Part shown: in pieces, positions 1 to 8,388 of the stretch
Layout of the letters: the number at the start of each line of letters is the position of its first letter
How positions within the stretch are numbered: position 1 is the stretch's first letter
The notes under the pieces: model-generated
Seen by the model: only the letters and a program-made list of their open reading frames with translations
Database searches by the model: none
Told to the model about the DNA's origin: nothing
DNA from: JAAYBQ01 sp035403465
Lineage (GTDB): Bacteria > Spirochaetota > UBA4802 > UBA5550
Assembly (NCBI GenBank): GCA_035403465.1
Contig: DAONFG010000048.1
Coordinates: 1 to 20,892 of the forward strand
Direction of reading: 5' to 3'
DNA: 20,892 nt
Position numbers and translations under genes: made by a program

Positions 1-2239
1 TTTTAAGCTGCTCCTTATGTTTGACCCCGAACCTCTGCTCCTCGTCAATGATAAGAAGCCCCAGGTTTTTTATGTTTACATCCCGGGCCAGCAGTGCATG
101 TGTGCCTATAATTATATCGATTTCCGCATTGCTGAGCTTATCCTTCATCTTTATGATTTCTCCCTTTGTCCTGAACCTTGACATCATGTCAATGTTCACA
201 GGGTAGCCGCTGAAACGTTTTTTGAAAGTTGCAAAGTGCTGCATGGCAAGAACAGTCGTGGGTACAAGGAGCGCCACCTGTTTCCCGGCCATTACAGATT
301 TGAACGCCGCACGGATAGCGACCTCGGTCTTCCCGAATCCCACGTCGCCGCATATCAGCCTGTCCATGGGCTTTTCTGTTTCCATGTCATCCTTTACGTC
401 CTCGATAGCGGTGAGCTGGTCGGGCGTCTCCTCGTACTCGAAGAGCGATTCGAACTCCTCCTGCCACTGCGTATCCGGCGGAAAGCGGAATCCCCTGAGC
501 GCGTTCCTCTGCGAGTATATTTTTATCAGTTCCTTCGCGATCTCCTCGACTGATTCGCGGACCTTCTGCTTGATCCTGTTCCATGCGGACTTTTTGCCCA
601 GGGAGTCTATGCGCGGTGTCCGTCCGTCCATGCCTATGTATTTCTGTACAAGGCTGATCTGGTCAAGGGATACGTAGAGCTTGTCCTCGTCCGCGTACTG
701 GATGTGCAGGAAGTCGCGTTCAACACCTCCGGCAGTCATGCGCTCGATGCACTTGAAAATTCCAATCCCGTGGTTGATGTGGACTATGTAGTCGCCCGGG
801 CGCAGGTCAAGGAATGAATCAATGGGGCGCGATGACTTGCTCTTGAACTGCTTTCGCTTCCTGTAGCTTTTGCCGAATATTTCGTGGTCTGTGAGAATAA
901 GAGTTTTTATGGCTGCGAGTTCAATCCCCGATGACAGGGGGGCCAGCACAATGTTGAAGGCGGATTCAGCATTATACTCCTCAAACGAGGCGCCGGGTCC
1001 GTAATCAGAGAAGAGGTCCGCCAGCCTGCGCGCCTGGCCCTCGAAAGATGTGGTCATGATGATGCTCCACCCGTCATCAAGTTTTGTGCCGATTTCATCG
1101 CGCACGTTTTTGATGCGCCCCTGGAAGTTGGGGATGCTCTTCATCGCCGGGCTTATCGCGCCGCTTGTTACGGTAAATGTCTGCAGGGATATTGCTGACT
1201 GTGCGGCGCGGTCAAGCGCTGACGGGTCTATGAGCTTCAGCGGTTCGGGCGCGTATTCAAGGGATTTCTTTTTTCCGTAAAGATCATTGTATACTGCCTC
1301 TGTTTTGTTTCTTCTTGATGCGAGTTCAGGCCATTCGACAAGTATGATATCGTGCGCAGAGTCCATGTAATCGAGTATTGTGCAGGTATCTATGATTTCA
1401 TGGAAGTAATCTTCTATTCCGGGGATGGTTTCGCCGGTCTGAATGTCGGCGTGAAACCAGGACTTCATCTGCTCCGGGATTTCATCTGAACCTTTAAGTT
1501 TGGCAGAGAGTATCTTACGCAGCGCATCGCGTTCTTTTTTAAAGAGCACCATTTCACGGCGCGGGTAGAGTGTCATGCCGGTGTGGGTCTCTTTGCCTGT
1601 TGAGAGCTGGGAGAGTATATCGAATTCCCTGATCGAATCGAGCGTGTCGCCGAAAAAATCAAGACGCACAGGGTTATCCATGGATGGCGGGAACACATCG
1701 ATTATACTCCCCTTGACCGAAAAATGGCCGAAGGAATCTACACGTGCCTCGCGCGAATAGCCGTACTGCACAAGGGTTGCAATTATATCCTCGAATGGAT
1801 AATCCTCGTTTACATCGAGCTGAAGTCCCTTTTTGATGAAGAAATCCTTAACAGGCAGTCTGCGTACCAAAGAATCCACTGTGCAGAGAATCACCGCGGG
1901 TTCCCCGGACATTACCCTGTAGATCGAGGTGATCCTTTCCCGTTCAACAGATTCAGGAGGGGACATGAACTCGTACGGCATGGTCTCCCGGGAGGGGAAG
2001 CGGCATATGTACCGGTCGTCGATAAAACATGAAAGGTCAAGACTGAGTTCGTGCATCTTCGCAATTCCCTCGGTGACAACCAGGAGCGGTTTATTCCGTG
2101 AAAGAAAAACCGATGAAATAATCATGGGGAATGATGACGGCGATACTCCTTCAATGGACAGGGGGGAACTTCCTGCTTTTTTAACAGGATCAAATTCCAT
2201 AGAGGAGATGATTTGTGAGCATATTTCTTTTAGAATCAT
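1..2239 (-). CDS. mfd: Transcription-repair coupling factor Mfd, N-terminal ~746 residues (3' end outside window)
   Basis: Mfd is a cytoplasmic DNA translocase that displaces stalled RNA polymerase and recruits UvrA. Read on the minus strand the frame is open from ATG at 2239 to the window edge. An N-terminal UvrB-homology region is followed near residue 475 by the CarD-like RNA-polymerase-interaction domain (FLDLRPGDYIVHINHGIGIF). The translocase Walker A motif GDVGFGKTEVA lies near residue 631 (about 327-350), almost where E. coli Mfd has it. The DEEQRFG box is the last motif before the edge. The rest of the helicase lobes and the C-terminal UvrA-masking domain are not in view. No clear SD precedes ATG 2239. 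A second in-frame ATG at 2200 has none either, and the longer form better matches the family N-terminus. It is transcribed away from the LolA-like gene. Identity is near certain; the exact start is less so. Confidence 0.96.
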   Translation of the reverse strand, partial: MILKEICSQIISSMEFDPVKKAGSSPLSIEGVSPSSFPMIISSVFLSRNKPLLVVTEGIAKMHELSLDLSCFIDDRYICRFPSRETMPYEFMSPPESVERERITSIYRVMSGEPAVILCTVDSLVRRLPVKDFFIKKGLQLDVNEDYPFEDIIATLVQYGYSREARVDSFGHFSVKGSIIDVFPPSMDNPVRLDFFGDTLDSIREFDILSQLSTGKETHTGMTLYPRREMVLFKKERDALRKILSAKLKGSDEIPEQMKSWFHADIQTGETIPGIEDYFHEIIDTCTILDYMDSAHDIILVEWPELASRRNKTEAVYNDLYGKKKSLEYAPEPLKLIDPSALDRAAQSAISLQTFTVTSGAISPAMKSIPNFQGRIKNVRDEIGTKLDDGWSIIMTTSFEGQARRLADLFSDYGPGASFEEYNAESAFNIVLAPLSSGIELAAIKTLILTDHEIFGKSYRKRKQFKSKSSRPIDSFLDLRPGDYIVHINHGIGIFKCIERMTAGGVERDFLHIQYADEDKLYVSLDQISLVQKYIGMDGRTPRIDSLGKKSAWNRIKQKVRESVEEIAKELIKIYSQRNALRGFRFPPDTQWQEEFESLFEYEETPDQLTAIEDVKDDMETEKPMDRLICGDVGFGKTEVAIRAAFKSVMAGKQVALLVPTTVLAMQHFATFKKRFSGYPVNIDMMSRFRTKGEIIKMKDKLSNAEIDIIIGTHALLARDVNIKNLGLLIIDEEQRFGVKHKEQLK

Positions 2240-2336
2240 ATAAAGCCGCTGTAAATAACCGGTATTGCCGACGGGCTTTTTTTTTCAAGGAAAATATTTA
2301 ATGGATGAAATTATTGGGAAGTCTCCTTAATCGTTC

Positions 2337-2409
2337 ATGCCGCACCCTGTAATCCCCTGTAGCAGCGTAATGCATTACGCTGCTACGAAAGATTTATGCT
2401 ACGCGGCAT
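2337..2409. repeat. Perfect 28-bp palindrome nested in a 7-bp outer inverted repeat
   Basis: 2359-2386 is a perfect palindrome with half-site GTAGCAGCGTAATG. Outside it, ATGCCGC (2337-2343) and GCGGCAT (2403-2409) are perfect inverted copies, so the 73-bp segment can fold as a nested hairpin. It lies between the divergent mfd and LolA-like genes. No T-run follows the central stem on either strand, which argues against an intrinsic terminator. A REP/MITE-like palindrome or a dyad operator are both possible. The rest of 2240-2506 shows an A/T-rich stretch (TATATAAAAATAT near 2443) that may hold the promoter of the downstream gene, but no convincing -35. Confidence 0.6.
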
Positions 2410-2506
2410 TTGTACAGTTTTGGTTGCCGGACAAAGCGCCTGTATATAAAAATATCTTGCATCTATTAAACAAAAAGTGTACCTGTACAACAGGTGAACT
2501 CGTCAT

Positions 2507-3247
2507 ATGAAAAAATATATCTTAATCACACTCATAATCCCCATCTGCGCTGCCTCGCTCCATGCAGACGCCCCGACATTTGACAGAATAATCAGCGACT
2601 ATAATAGCATCAGGACAATATCCGCATCGATAAATCAGCAGGTTTACATGCCGGGCGGCGAGGCGCGGTATTACAGCGGTGACTATTCCGCTGACAGCAG
2701 CGGGAATCTGCGCATTGATTATTATTCCCCGGCAAGGGAGATCGTTATAAACAACAGTTCCGGATTCTACTGGTACATCCCCGGCAGTAAGACCGTATAT
2801 GTTAAGAAGGGGGCGCACGGGGATACAGGTTTTCCGGCTCCGTCATTAGGTAAAATAATCGAAGGGAATGCCGCTGACCTTTCGGTGACATACGAGGGGA
2901 GGGAGTTCTATTCGTTTTTCAAAAGGGCTGCTGTATTCACGATAAAATCTGCCAAAAGTCCCATGGTGATCAGGGTATGGACCGATCCCGGCGGTTTATA
3001 TGTTCTGAGGAAATACGTGCTGGACGGTAATGGGTACGAGATCATACGTGAGATTTATTCGGGGCACATAAACACAGGCGGAGTATACCTGCCGTCCGCT
3101 GTGGAGATGTTCGTGAGGACCGGCTCGGGTATTGTGCATTCATATACAGCTTACAGCAATATTGCGGTTAACATAAAGCTCAACAGTGAACTTTTTGTTT
3201 TCAAAAAAGATAAGGATACTGCGGTAAGGTCACTCGATGAGATGTAG
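2507..3247 (+). CDS. LolA-like exported protein (outer-membrane lipoprotein carrier fold)
   Basis: The protein has 246 residues. A basic N-terminus (MKK) and hydrophobic stretch end around residues 20-22 (SLHADA), consistent with a signal peptide and a periplasmic location. A Cys at residue 14 (IIPIC) could suggest a lipobox, but Ile at -1 is atypical. The mature part reads like LolA-fold carriers: an early helix with IRTISASINQQ, then beta strands NLRIDYYSPAREIVIN and GFYWYIPGSKTVYVKK, which resemble the LolA signature of a strand pair 'lrw.y..P....ii.dG..lw.Y.P'. LolA ferries lipoproteins between membranes, and related LolA-fold proteins serve specialised envelope routes. SD AGGTGA lies about 9 bases upstream. 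The 3' end overlaps the next gene by 11 bases, so the two are very likely co-translated. It is about 40 residues longer than classical LolA and could be a paralogue dedicated to its partner rather than the housekeeping carrier. Confidence 0.72.
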   Translation: MKKYILITLIIPICAASLHADAPTFDRIISDYNSIRTISASINQQVYMPGGEARYYSGDYSADSSGNLRIDYYSPAREIVINNSSGFYWYIPGSKTVYVKKGAHGDTGFPAPSLGKIIEGNAADLSVTYEGREFYSFFKRAAVFTIKSAKSPMVIRVWTDPGGLYVLRKYVLDGNGYEIIREIYSGHINTGGVYLPSAVEMFVRTGSGIVHSYTAYSNIAVNIKLNSELFVFKKDKDTAVRSLDEM

Positions 3248-4634
3248 AAACCTGTACATGGCAGTTACACCAATGCTGGTATTCCTCATTCTACTCTGCG
3301 TTAACAGCTCTCTCTATGCAGGCGCGGTTCTCTTCCATGGCAAAACAGCAGATGTTGATCTTTCGGATCTTGAAACTTACAGCGGAGATCCCGATGAAAC
3401 AGCTGTACGTGCCATCTGCGCCGAGATCGTGAAGCGCTACCATGATAAAGGCTATACTGCATTTTTTATTAAACGCGCCGTACGCGGCAGTGACGGCATA
3501 CTGGAGATTTATTTTCATGAATCTGTCGTGGGCCGGGTCAGGTTCGCGGGAGGTGATAACGCGGATGATATTTCATCTGATGAAATTTATACCGCGGGCA
3601 CTGTGTTCAATGAATTCCTGCTTGAGGATAACATTGACCTGCTGAAGAGAAAGTACATGCTCCACGGGCTGAAGGTTGATGTAACCCGTGACAGCAACGG
3701 TTCTGTGATACTTGATGTCTACCCTGAAAAGTCAAGGTTTACTCTCGATGTTTATATCGCGGGTGATCCTCTCAGGGGCATGATACCTTCGGTTACCGCG
3801 GGATACATCGGCGACTACCTTAACCCTGAAATCACAGTGAGGTCATCGTTCGGGCAGGGGGATGTTACGCTAAACTCCGCGGAGATCAGGATGAAGCGGA
3901 GCGGGGTGAGTTCAGGATTTATTATTGGCGCGGGTGCTGAGTATTCGGATGAATCATTCGATGCGGAAGGTTCCGTTTTTTACAGGTCACTGAAGGTCAG
4001 CGCTGATGCAGGATGGTTTTATTCGGGCGGACCATACAGGTTTGAACTACTGCTTTCCGGCAGCGCGTACAGTCTTGATGATTATCCCGCAGCAGATACG
4101 GCTTACATGTTCCCGTTCAGGTTTAAGGCCGTTTATGATGACAGGGCCATGGGACTGGACCGCAACGATTATATTTTTTCAGAGTTCCAGTGCAGCGCGG
4201 GGTGGAACACCATGGAAGAGACCGCGTATGCCTCGTATGATTTTTATTCAAAGATCAGCATACCGCTGTTCTGGAGATTCTCCGCTTTTCTTACTGCTGA
4301 ATCATTTTTTACAACAGGGGATGAACGGCTGTTCAATCGCTATGTATTTACAGGGCTGCTGTCGTGCAGGGTGGATGATTACACCGCGGCACAGGGTGTG
4401 CACTCCGCCGGTACAGGGATAACCATTGAGCTGATGAGGGACCATATTTATGTTTCACCGGGATTTTATGCCGGGGCATATGAGGATGAAGATGGAACTT
4501 ACAGCAGGGCTGAATGCGCAGGCGCGGATATTCTCTGGGATTCCGGGGCAATTGTCATAGACTTCAGTGTCATGAAGGAGATCACGGGTCCGGGTGATGT
4601 TGTGTACAGGGTTTCGGCAGGGGGCAGGTTCTAG
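3237..4634 (+). CDS. POTRA-containing outer-membrane beta-barrel protein (ShlB/FhaC-like or Omp85-related)
   Basis: The protein has 465 residues. A hydrophobic signal segment ends around SSLYAGA (residues 24-30). The next ~60 residues have the ShlB-type POTRA pattern: a helix (DETAVRAICAEIVKRYHDKG), then YTAFFIKRAV, GILEIYFHES and VVGRVRFAGG. A second POTRA-like segment follows to about residue 155. From there to the end are alternating amphipathic strands rich in Tyr, Phe and Gly. The last residue is Phe (VYRVSAGGRF), the usual outer-membrane beta-signal ending. At 465 residues it is short for a two-partner secretion transporter, which is normally above 540, so the barrel may have fewer strands. 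It overlaps the LolA-like gene by 11 bases with SD AAGG inside that gene. Its TAG stop shares a CTAG with the stop of the converging minus-strand gene. The substrate is unknown; no TpsA-type exoprotein is adjacent. Confidence 0.65.
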   Translation: MRCRNLYMAVTPMLVFLILLCVNSSLYAGAVLFHGKTADVDLSDLETYSGDPDETAVRAICAEIVKRYHDKGYTAFFIKRAVRGSDGILEIYFHESVVGRVRFAGGDNADDISSDEIYTAGTVFNEFLLEDNIDLLKRKYMLHGLKVDVTRDSNGSVILDVYPEKSRFTLDVYIAGDPLRGMIPSVTAGYIGDYLNPEITVRSSFGQGDVTLNSAEIRMKRSGVSSGFIIGAGAEYSDESFDAEGSVFYRSLKVSADAGWFYSGGPYRFELLLSGSAYSLDDYPAADTAYMFPFRFKAVYDDRAMGLDRNDYIFSEFQCSAGWNTMEETAYASYDFYSKISIPLFWRFSAFLTAESFFTTGDERLFNRYVFTGLLSCRVDDYTAAQGVHSAGTGITIELMRDHIYVSPGFYAGAYEDEDGTYSRAECAGADILWDSGAIVIDFSVMKEITGPGDVVYRVSAGGRF

Positions 4635-5494
4635 TAGTTGTCCGGGTTAAGGCAGAACTCGTAGAGCTGATCATTGTCCTGCAGAATTTTATCAATGTCG
4701 CCGATTGTGTTTTTTAACGAGATTTTAGCATCATTAAATGACTGCTTCTGGTGCTTGCTCTGGATCGGGCTGTCGTCTGATTTTTTTGATGATATAAAAT
4801 TGTCAAGGTTTACAACGTGTTTTCTCAGGTTTGTGTAGACCCGTTTTATGGATGCGCTCAGTTCGTAATAGTAGATGAATTTCATGGTCTTTTCAGTGTT
4901 CCCGGTAAGGCGCTCGAGCATGTTCTTGCCGTCCTTGTCTATCTTGGACTGGTAGTAGGTTACTGAGCGGGGGTAGTTGGTAAGCTCCCTGTAGTAGTTC
5001 TCCATCTTGTCAAGCTGCTGTGTGCCGTCAATGTCGAGGTTGCGTATTATGTCATCGTATTCGGTTGTGAGCTGTTTATGATCGCGGTTCACTACATTCG
5101 AATCGTTGATGTTCATCAGTATCCCCTTCAGGCGCTCGCGGTGTGTTTCCGCGCCGCTGATTACATCCTCGATAAAAATATCAGGGTCAAAGAATTCTTC
5201 GTCGTTATAGTAGGCCTCATCCAGGCCTCCGCTGCCTGTTTGCTGTGCCGCCTCTTCCATATCCATTGAGAGGTGGTGCTCCCGGTTGATCATCATTTTT
5301 TTCTGGAACTGGTGCATCTCGCTGGTGTGGATACGCTCTATCTTGATTACTTCAACCTTGCGCATCATCCGGTTGTACTTGAGTCCGAAAATATTACCAA
5401 GCGGATCAATATACCTGTTGTTAAGGTCATAGACAGATACCTTGGCGGTATCTATCTGGGAGACATCCTTAATCCTGATATAGCGCTTCTTCAT
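4631..5494 (-). CDS. Protein of unknown function co-encoded with a PilZ protein
   Basis: I do not recognise this 287-residue protein. It has no signal peptide or membrane segment, so it is probably cytoplasmic. Residues 1-55 are strand-rich and basic (MKKRYIRIKDVSQI, SVYDLNNRYIDPLGNIFGLKYNRMMRKVEVIKIERI) and look like a small folded domain. Residues ~75-110 are acidic and probably flexible (SMDMEEAAQQTG, DEAYYNDEEFFDPD). From ~115 to the end it is helical and rich in charge and Tyr, with coiled-coil character. It starts 2 bases after the PilZ gene's stop (TAA-ca-ATG), so the two form an operon. No strong SD is visible, suggesting translational coupling. Its stop shares the CTAG with the POTRA-barrel gene's stop. 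A role as an output partner of the PilZ protein is inferred from position only. Confidence 0.75.
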   Translation of the reverse strand: MKKRYIRIKDVSQIDTAKVSVYDLNNRYIDPLGNIFGLKYNRMMRKVEVIKIERIHTSEMHQFQKKMMINREHHLSMDMEEAAQQTGSGGLDEAYYNDEEFFDPDIFIEDVISGAETHRERLKGILMNINDSNVVNRDHKQLTTEYDDIIRNLDIDGTQQLDKMENYYRELTNYPRSVTYYQSKIDKDGKNMLERLTGNTEKTMKFIYYYELSASIKRVYTNLRKHVVNLDNFISSKKSDDSPIQSKHQKQSFNDAKISLKNTIGDIDKILQDNDQLYEFCLNPDNY

Positions 5495-5496
5495 TG

Positions 5497-5874
5497 TTAC
5501 AGTTTTTCCGGGTTGAACTCTTCAACAGGTTCAGAGAATTCAACTGCTATGTATGAATCCCCCTTGGATGAAAACATGGAGAATTTCCTGGCGACCTCGG
5601 ACGGGTTATTGGTAAGGAGGCCGGTTCTCACGATATGGCCTGCTATTCTTATTTTCTGTTTCAGAAGGTTAAAGTTCAGGATAACGGGCATGCCCGCAGC
5701 AACACGCGTGTTGCTCGCTATGAAAACTCCGCCGCGGCTGATATCTATTATAACACCTTTACCTTTATCAGCAACGCTTGTATCAATGTTCACCTCGTCA
5801 GGATTGCCTGTGAAGTATTCGAATTTTGTTTTGATTGAGCATGAATAACGCGGGTATTTTCTTTGATCAGGCAT
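5497..5874 (-). CDS. PilZ-domain protein, probable cyclic-di-GMP receptor
   Basis: The protein is 125 residues from the start chosen here. Both PilZ ligand signatures are present: RxxxR as RKYPR at residues 5-9, and DxSxxG as DISRGG at about residue 51. These residues bind cyclic-di-GMP in the family. The remaining strands (GVFIASNTRVAAGMPVILNFNL, IAGHIVRTGL, YIAVEFSEPVEEF) fit a single PilZ barrel with no other domain. The ATG at 5874 has SD AAGGA 7 bases upstream. The frame also extends to an ATG at 5913 and a TTG at 5931, but neither has an SD, and PilZ proteins often start just before RxxxR. It lies directly upstream of the unknown 4631-5494 gene and divergently from a GGDEF-EAL protein, which points to a local cyclic-di-GMP module. 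Confidence 0.88.
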   Translation of the reverse strand: MPDQRKYPRYSCSIKTKFEYFTGNPDEVNIDTSVADKGKGVIIDISRGGVFIASNTRVAAGMPVILNFNLLKQKIRIAGHIVRTGLLTNNPSEVARKFSMFSSKGDSYIAVEFSEPVEEFNPEKL

Positions 5875-5982
5875 AAAGTATTCCTTAAAGAGAGTTTTTA
5901 ATGATTTACTCATATTATTGTTTAATGTCAAGTCTTGTTTTTCCGGACAGGAAGAAAAGGGCGCCCTGGCATAAACTTTTTA

Positions 5983-6010
5983 TTGATACTCCCTCCGCAC
6001 ATGATATATT
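5983..6010 (+). promoter_or_regulatory. Sigma70-like promoter for the GGDEF-EAL gene
   Basis: TTGATA (5983-5988) and TATATT (6005-6010) are separated by 16 bases. Each matches the sigma70 consensus at five of six positions. This predicts a transcript start near 6017 and a leader of about 85 bases. The same 16-base spacing and TATATT -10 occur upstream of the DHH gene in this window. Confidence 0.55.
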
Positions 6011-6103
6011 AAAATAAACTGAAATCAATATCCGGGTTATGCATCCGTAAGATTGAGTACACGGTTTTGATACTGACTGAAAATATGTAAAGTGCAGGGA
6101 GTC

Positions 6104-8227
6104 ATGAGCCTTTCAAAAAAAACATTTTTTTTAACTGCTCTCTTTGTATTTGCATTTTCGCTGGCAATGTTTATATCCCTGCGTGTATACATTGCATATC
6201 AGTTCAAGTCTACTCCTGAGAATTACCTGGCCAGCGGATTATGGATAACCGCAACTGCATTGTTTGTTACAGCTTCTTCCGGAATGGTACTGGCCGCTTA
6301 TCTTTTTTTATTAAGGAAGAATTTACTGGATCCCATCAATCTCCTTACAAAAAGAGCTGTGGAGATTGAAAAGACATGTGATTTTACATCAAGGCTCCCT
6401 GTTAAAACCAATGATGAAATTGCACAGCTCGCCTGGACCTTTAATGCCCTCCTGGACAGGATGGCCGAAACAAACTACAGCCTTGAAAAAAATATTGAAG
6501 ACAAAAGCAGCATGCTTGAAAGAAGCATCAAGGAGAGCATATCCGCCCTGATGTCAATGAACCAGGTGCTGTCACTCATGGAGGAGGTCTTTGAGCACTC
6601 CCTTGAGGGGATTATCATAACAGACAGCAACGCTGTAATCACCAAGGTGAATCCCGCTTTTTCAGATATCACAGGTTATACTGAATATGAAGTTGTCGGA
6701 AAAAATCCCAGTATCCTGAAATCCGACCACCACAATGAACATTTTTTCAAGGAGATGTGGGACAGTCTCCGTGCTGAAGGTCACTGGTCCGGCGAGATCT
6801 GGAACCGGCACAAGGACGGCAACGCCTTTCCTGAATGGCTGTCTATCAGTGCCATAAGGAATACGCTGGGTGAAACATCGCACTATGTCGGGGTCTTTCA
6901 TGACATCAGCGACACGAAGAGGCAGGAGGAGCTTCTCAGGTACCAGGCCTTTCACGATTCCCTGACCGGGCTTCCAAACAGGTTCCTGCTGAAGAACAGG
7001 ATGGAACAGTCGATCCTGCATTCCGTAAGAGATAAAAACAGGTTCGGGGTGCTTTTCATTGACCTTGACAATTTTAAAAAAATCAACGAAAGCCTGGGGC
7101 ATGTTTTTGGCGATATGCTCCTGAAGGAGGCAGCGTTAAGGATGCGGCAGATTGCCAGGAACGTTGATACAGTTGCGCGTCATGGCGGAGACGAGTTCAT
7201 CATCCTGGTTGAAGGAATAGAGAACGAGAGGCCGCTGATTAATCTTGCGCAGAGGATTATCCTGGCATTCAGGGAGCCGTTTAAAATCCTGGATAACTCT
7301 TTCCATATAGGTGTCAGTATCGGGGTCGCCATATATCCTGAAGACGGTGAGGATTATGACATTCTCCTGAGAAACGCGGACACGGCAATGTACAGGGCAA
7401 AAGAGGAGGGTAAAGAGACATTCGCCATGTACACAAAATCCCTGAATGAAACGGTGGCCCGGAACCTTAAGCTTGAGAATGACCTCCGGGATGCGCTTTC
7501 AGAAAAAAATTTTGAAGTACATTACCAGCCGCAGATGGATTTAAAGACAGGAAAAATCTACGGTGTTGAAGGGCTTGTACGATGGAACAGTTTTGACGGC
7601 CTGCTTATGTATCCCGACGGTTTTATTCCTTTCTCCGAGGAGGCGGGACTAATATTTGAAATTGACAGGATTGTCATGGAAAAGGCTTTCAGCGAAATGG
7701 GATTGCTTATCAGCAGCAGCCAATACCCGTTAAAGCTTTCCCTTAACTGTTCAGCAAAAGTCCTTCACCTGAAAAAGCTCCCGAATATTATTGCCGCTTC
7801 ACTAACGGCATTCAACATGAATCCTGAATGGTTTGAACTTGAAATAACAGAAAGTTCAATTATGAAAAATTACCAGGAGAGCCTTGATGTTATTTACCGG
7901 CTGAAGGAGACCGGCATATCAATATCGCTTGATGATTTCGGTACGGGTTATTCTTCACTGTCCCAGCTTAAAAATCTTCCTATAGATTCCCTGAAGATAG
8001 ACCGCAGCTTTATTGAGGTGCTCTCCAGGAGCAGCAACGATGCATACATGATCGAGGCAATCGTATCACTCTCACAGAAGTTCGGTGTGAAGGTTATAGC
8101 CGAGGGGGTCGAGAACGAGGAGCAGTTGTCGATGTTAAAAAAAACAGGATGCGACATTGTGCAGGGGTTTTATATAAGTAAACCGCTTCCGTTCTGTGAA
8201 CTGAAAAAATTTCTTGGGGTGGAATAA
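6104..8227 (+). CDS. Membrane-bound HAMP-PAS-GGDEF-EAL cyclic-di-GMP enzyme
   Basis: The protein is 707 residues from ATG 6104, which has AGGGAG just upstream. An in-frame GTG at 6092 lacks an SD. Two membrane segments (about 5-24 and 45-68) flank a short ~20-residue periplasmic loop. HAMP spans ~73-125, then a helical linker, a PAS domain ~160-280 (ITDSNAVITKVNPAFSDITG), GGDEF and EAL. The diguanylate cyclase motif GGDEF at 361-365 is intact, and an inhibitory I-site RNVD sits five residues before it. The EAL domain keeps the usual catalytic set, with EGL (E489) for EAL, LNCS, ELEITES, DDFGTGYSS (~610), LKIDRSF, AEGVE and QGFY. Both synthesis and hydrolysis of cyclic-di-GMP are therefore chemically possible, with PAS and HAMP as input. 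It is divergent from the PilZ gene. Net activity cannot be told from sequence. Confidence 0.95.
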   Translation: MSLSKKTFFLTALFVFAFSLAMFISLRVYIAYQFKSTPENYLASGLWITATALFVTASSGMVLAAYLFLLRKNLLDPINLLTKRAVEIEKTCDFTSRLPVKTNDEIAQLAWTFNALLDRMAETNYSLEKNIEDKSSMLERSIKESISALMSMNQVLSLMEEVFEHSLEGIIITDSNAVITKVNPAFSDITGYTEYEVVGKNPSILKSDHHNEHFFKEMWDSLRAEGHWSGEIWNRHKDGNAFPEWLSISAIRNTLGETSHYVGVFHDISDTKRQEELLRYQAFHDSLTGLPNRFLLKNRMEQSILHSVRDKNRFGVLFIDLDNFKKINESLGHVFGDMLLKEAALRMRQIARNVDTVARHGGDEFIILVEGIENERPLINLAQRIILAFREPFKILDNSFHIGVSIGVAIYPEDGEDYDILLRNADTAMYRAKEEGKETFAMYTKSLNETVARNLKLENDLRDALSEKNFEVHYQPQMDLKTGKIYGVEGLVRWNSFDGLLMYPDGFIPFSEEAGLIFEIDRIVMEKAFSEMGLLISSSQYPLKLSLNCSAKVLHLKKLPNIIAASLTAFNMNPEWFELEITESSIMKNYQESLDVIYRLKETGISISLDDFGTGYSSLSQLKNLPIDSLKIDRSFIEVLSRSSNDAYMIEAIVSLSQKFGVKVIAEGVENEEQLSMLKKTGCDIVQGFYISKPLPFCELKKFLGVE

Positions 8228-8388
8228 GGCACTCAGTAATTTATTTTTCCGGCTGATCGTTCCAGTTTTTCTCAGGCTGCCCGTCCGGATGGGGTGTATT
8301 GATTCTTTTTTTAAAGGAAATTTCCTGTTACTGCCGGGTAGGGACATAATGTCTTGACAATTTATGCCGTTTAGTTTTTCAGGTAGAA

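Noticed and set aside
222..677. Plus-strand open frame over the mfd region
   Set aside because: It is antisense to conserved Mfd RID and Walker A sequence and has no family resemblance.
2268..2286. GCCGACGGGC followed by nine T residues, terminator-like on the plus strand
   Set aside because: The stem is only 3 bp and no plus-strand gene ends upstream; on the minus strand it is just an A-run before mfd.
8354..8359. TTGACA upstream of carB as a promoter -35
   Set aside because: No acceptable -10 at 15-19 bases; noted only as part of the leader.
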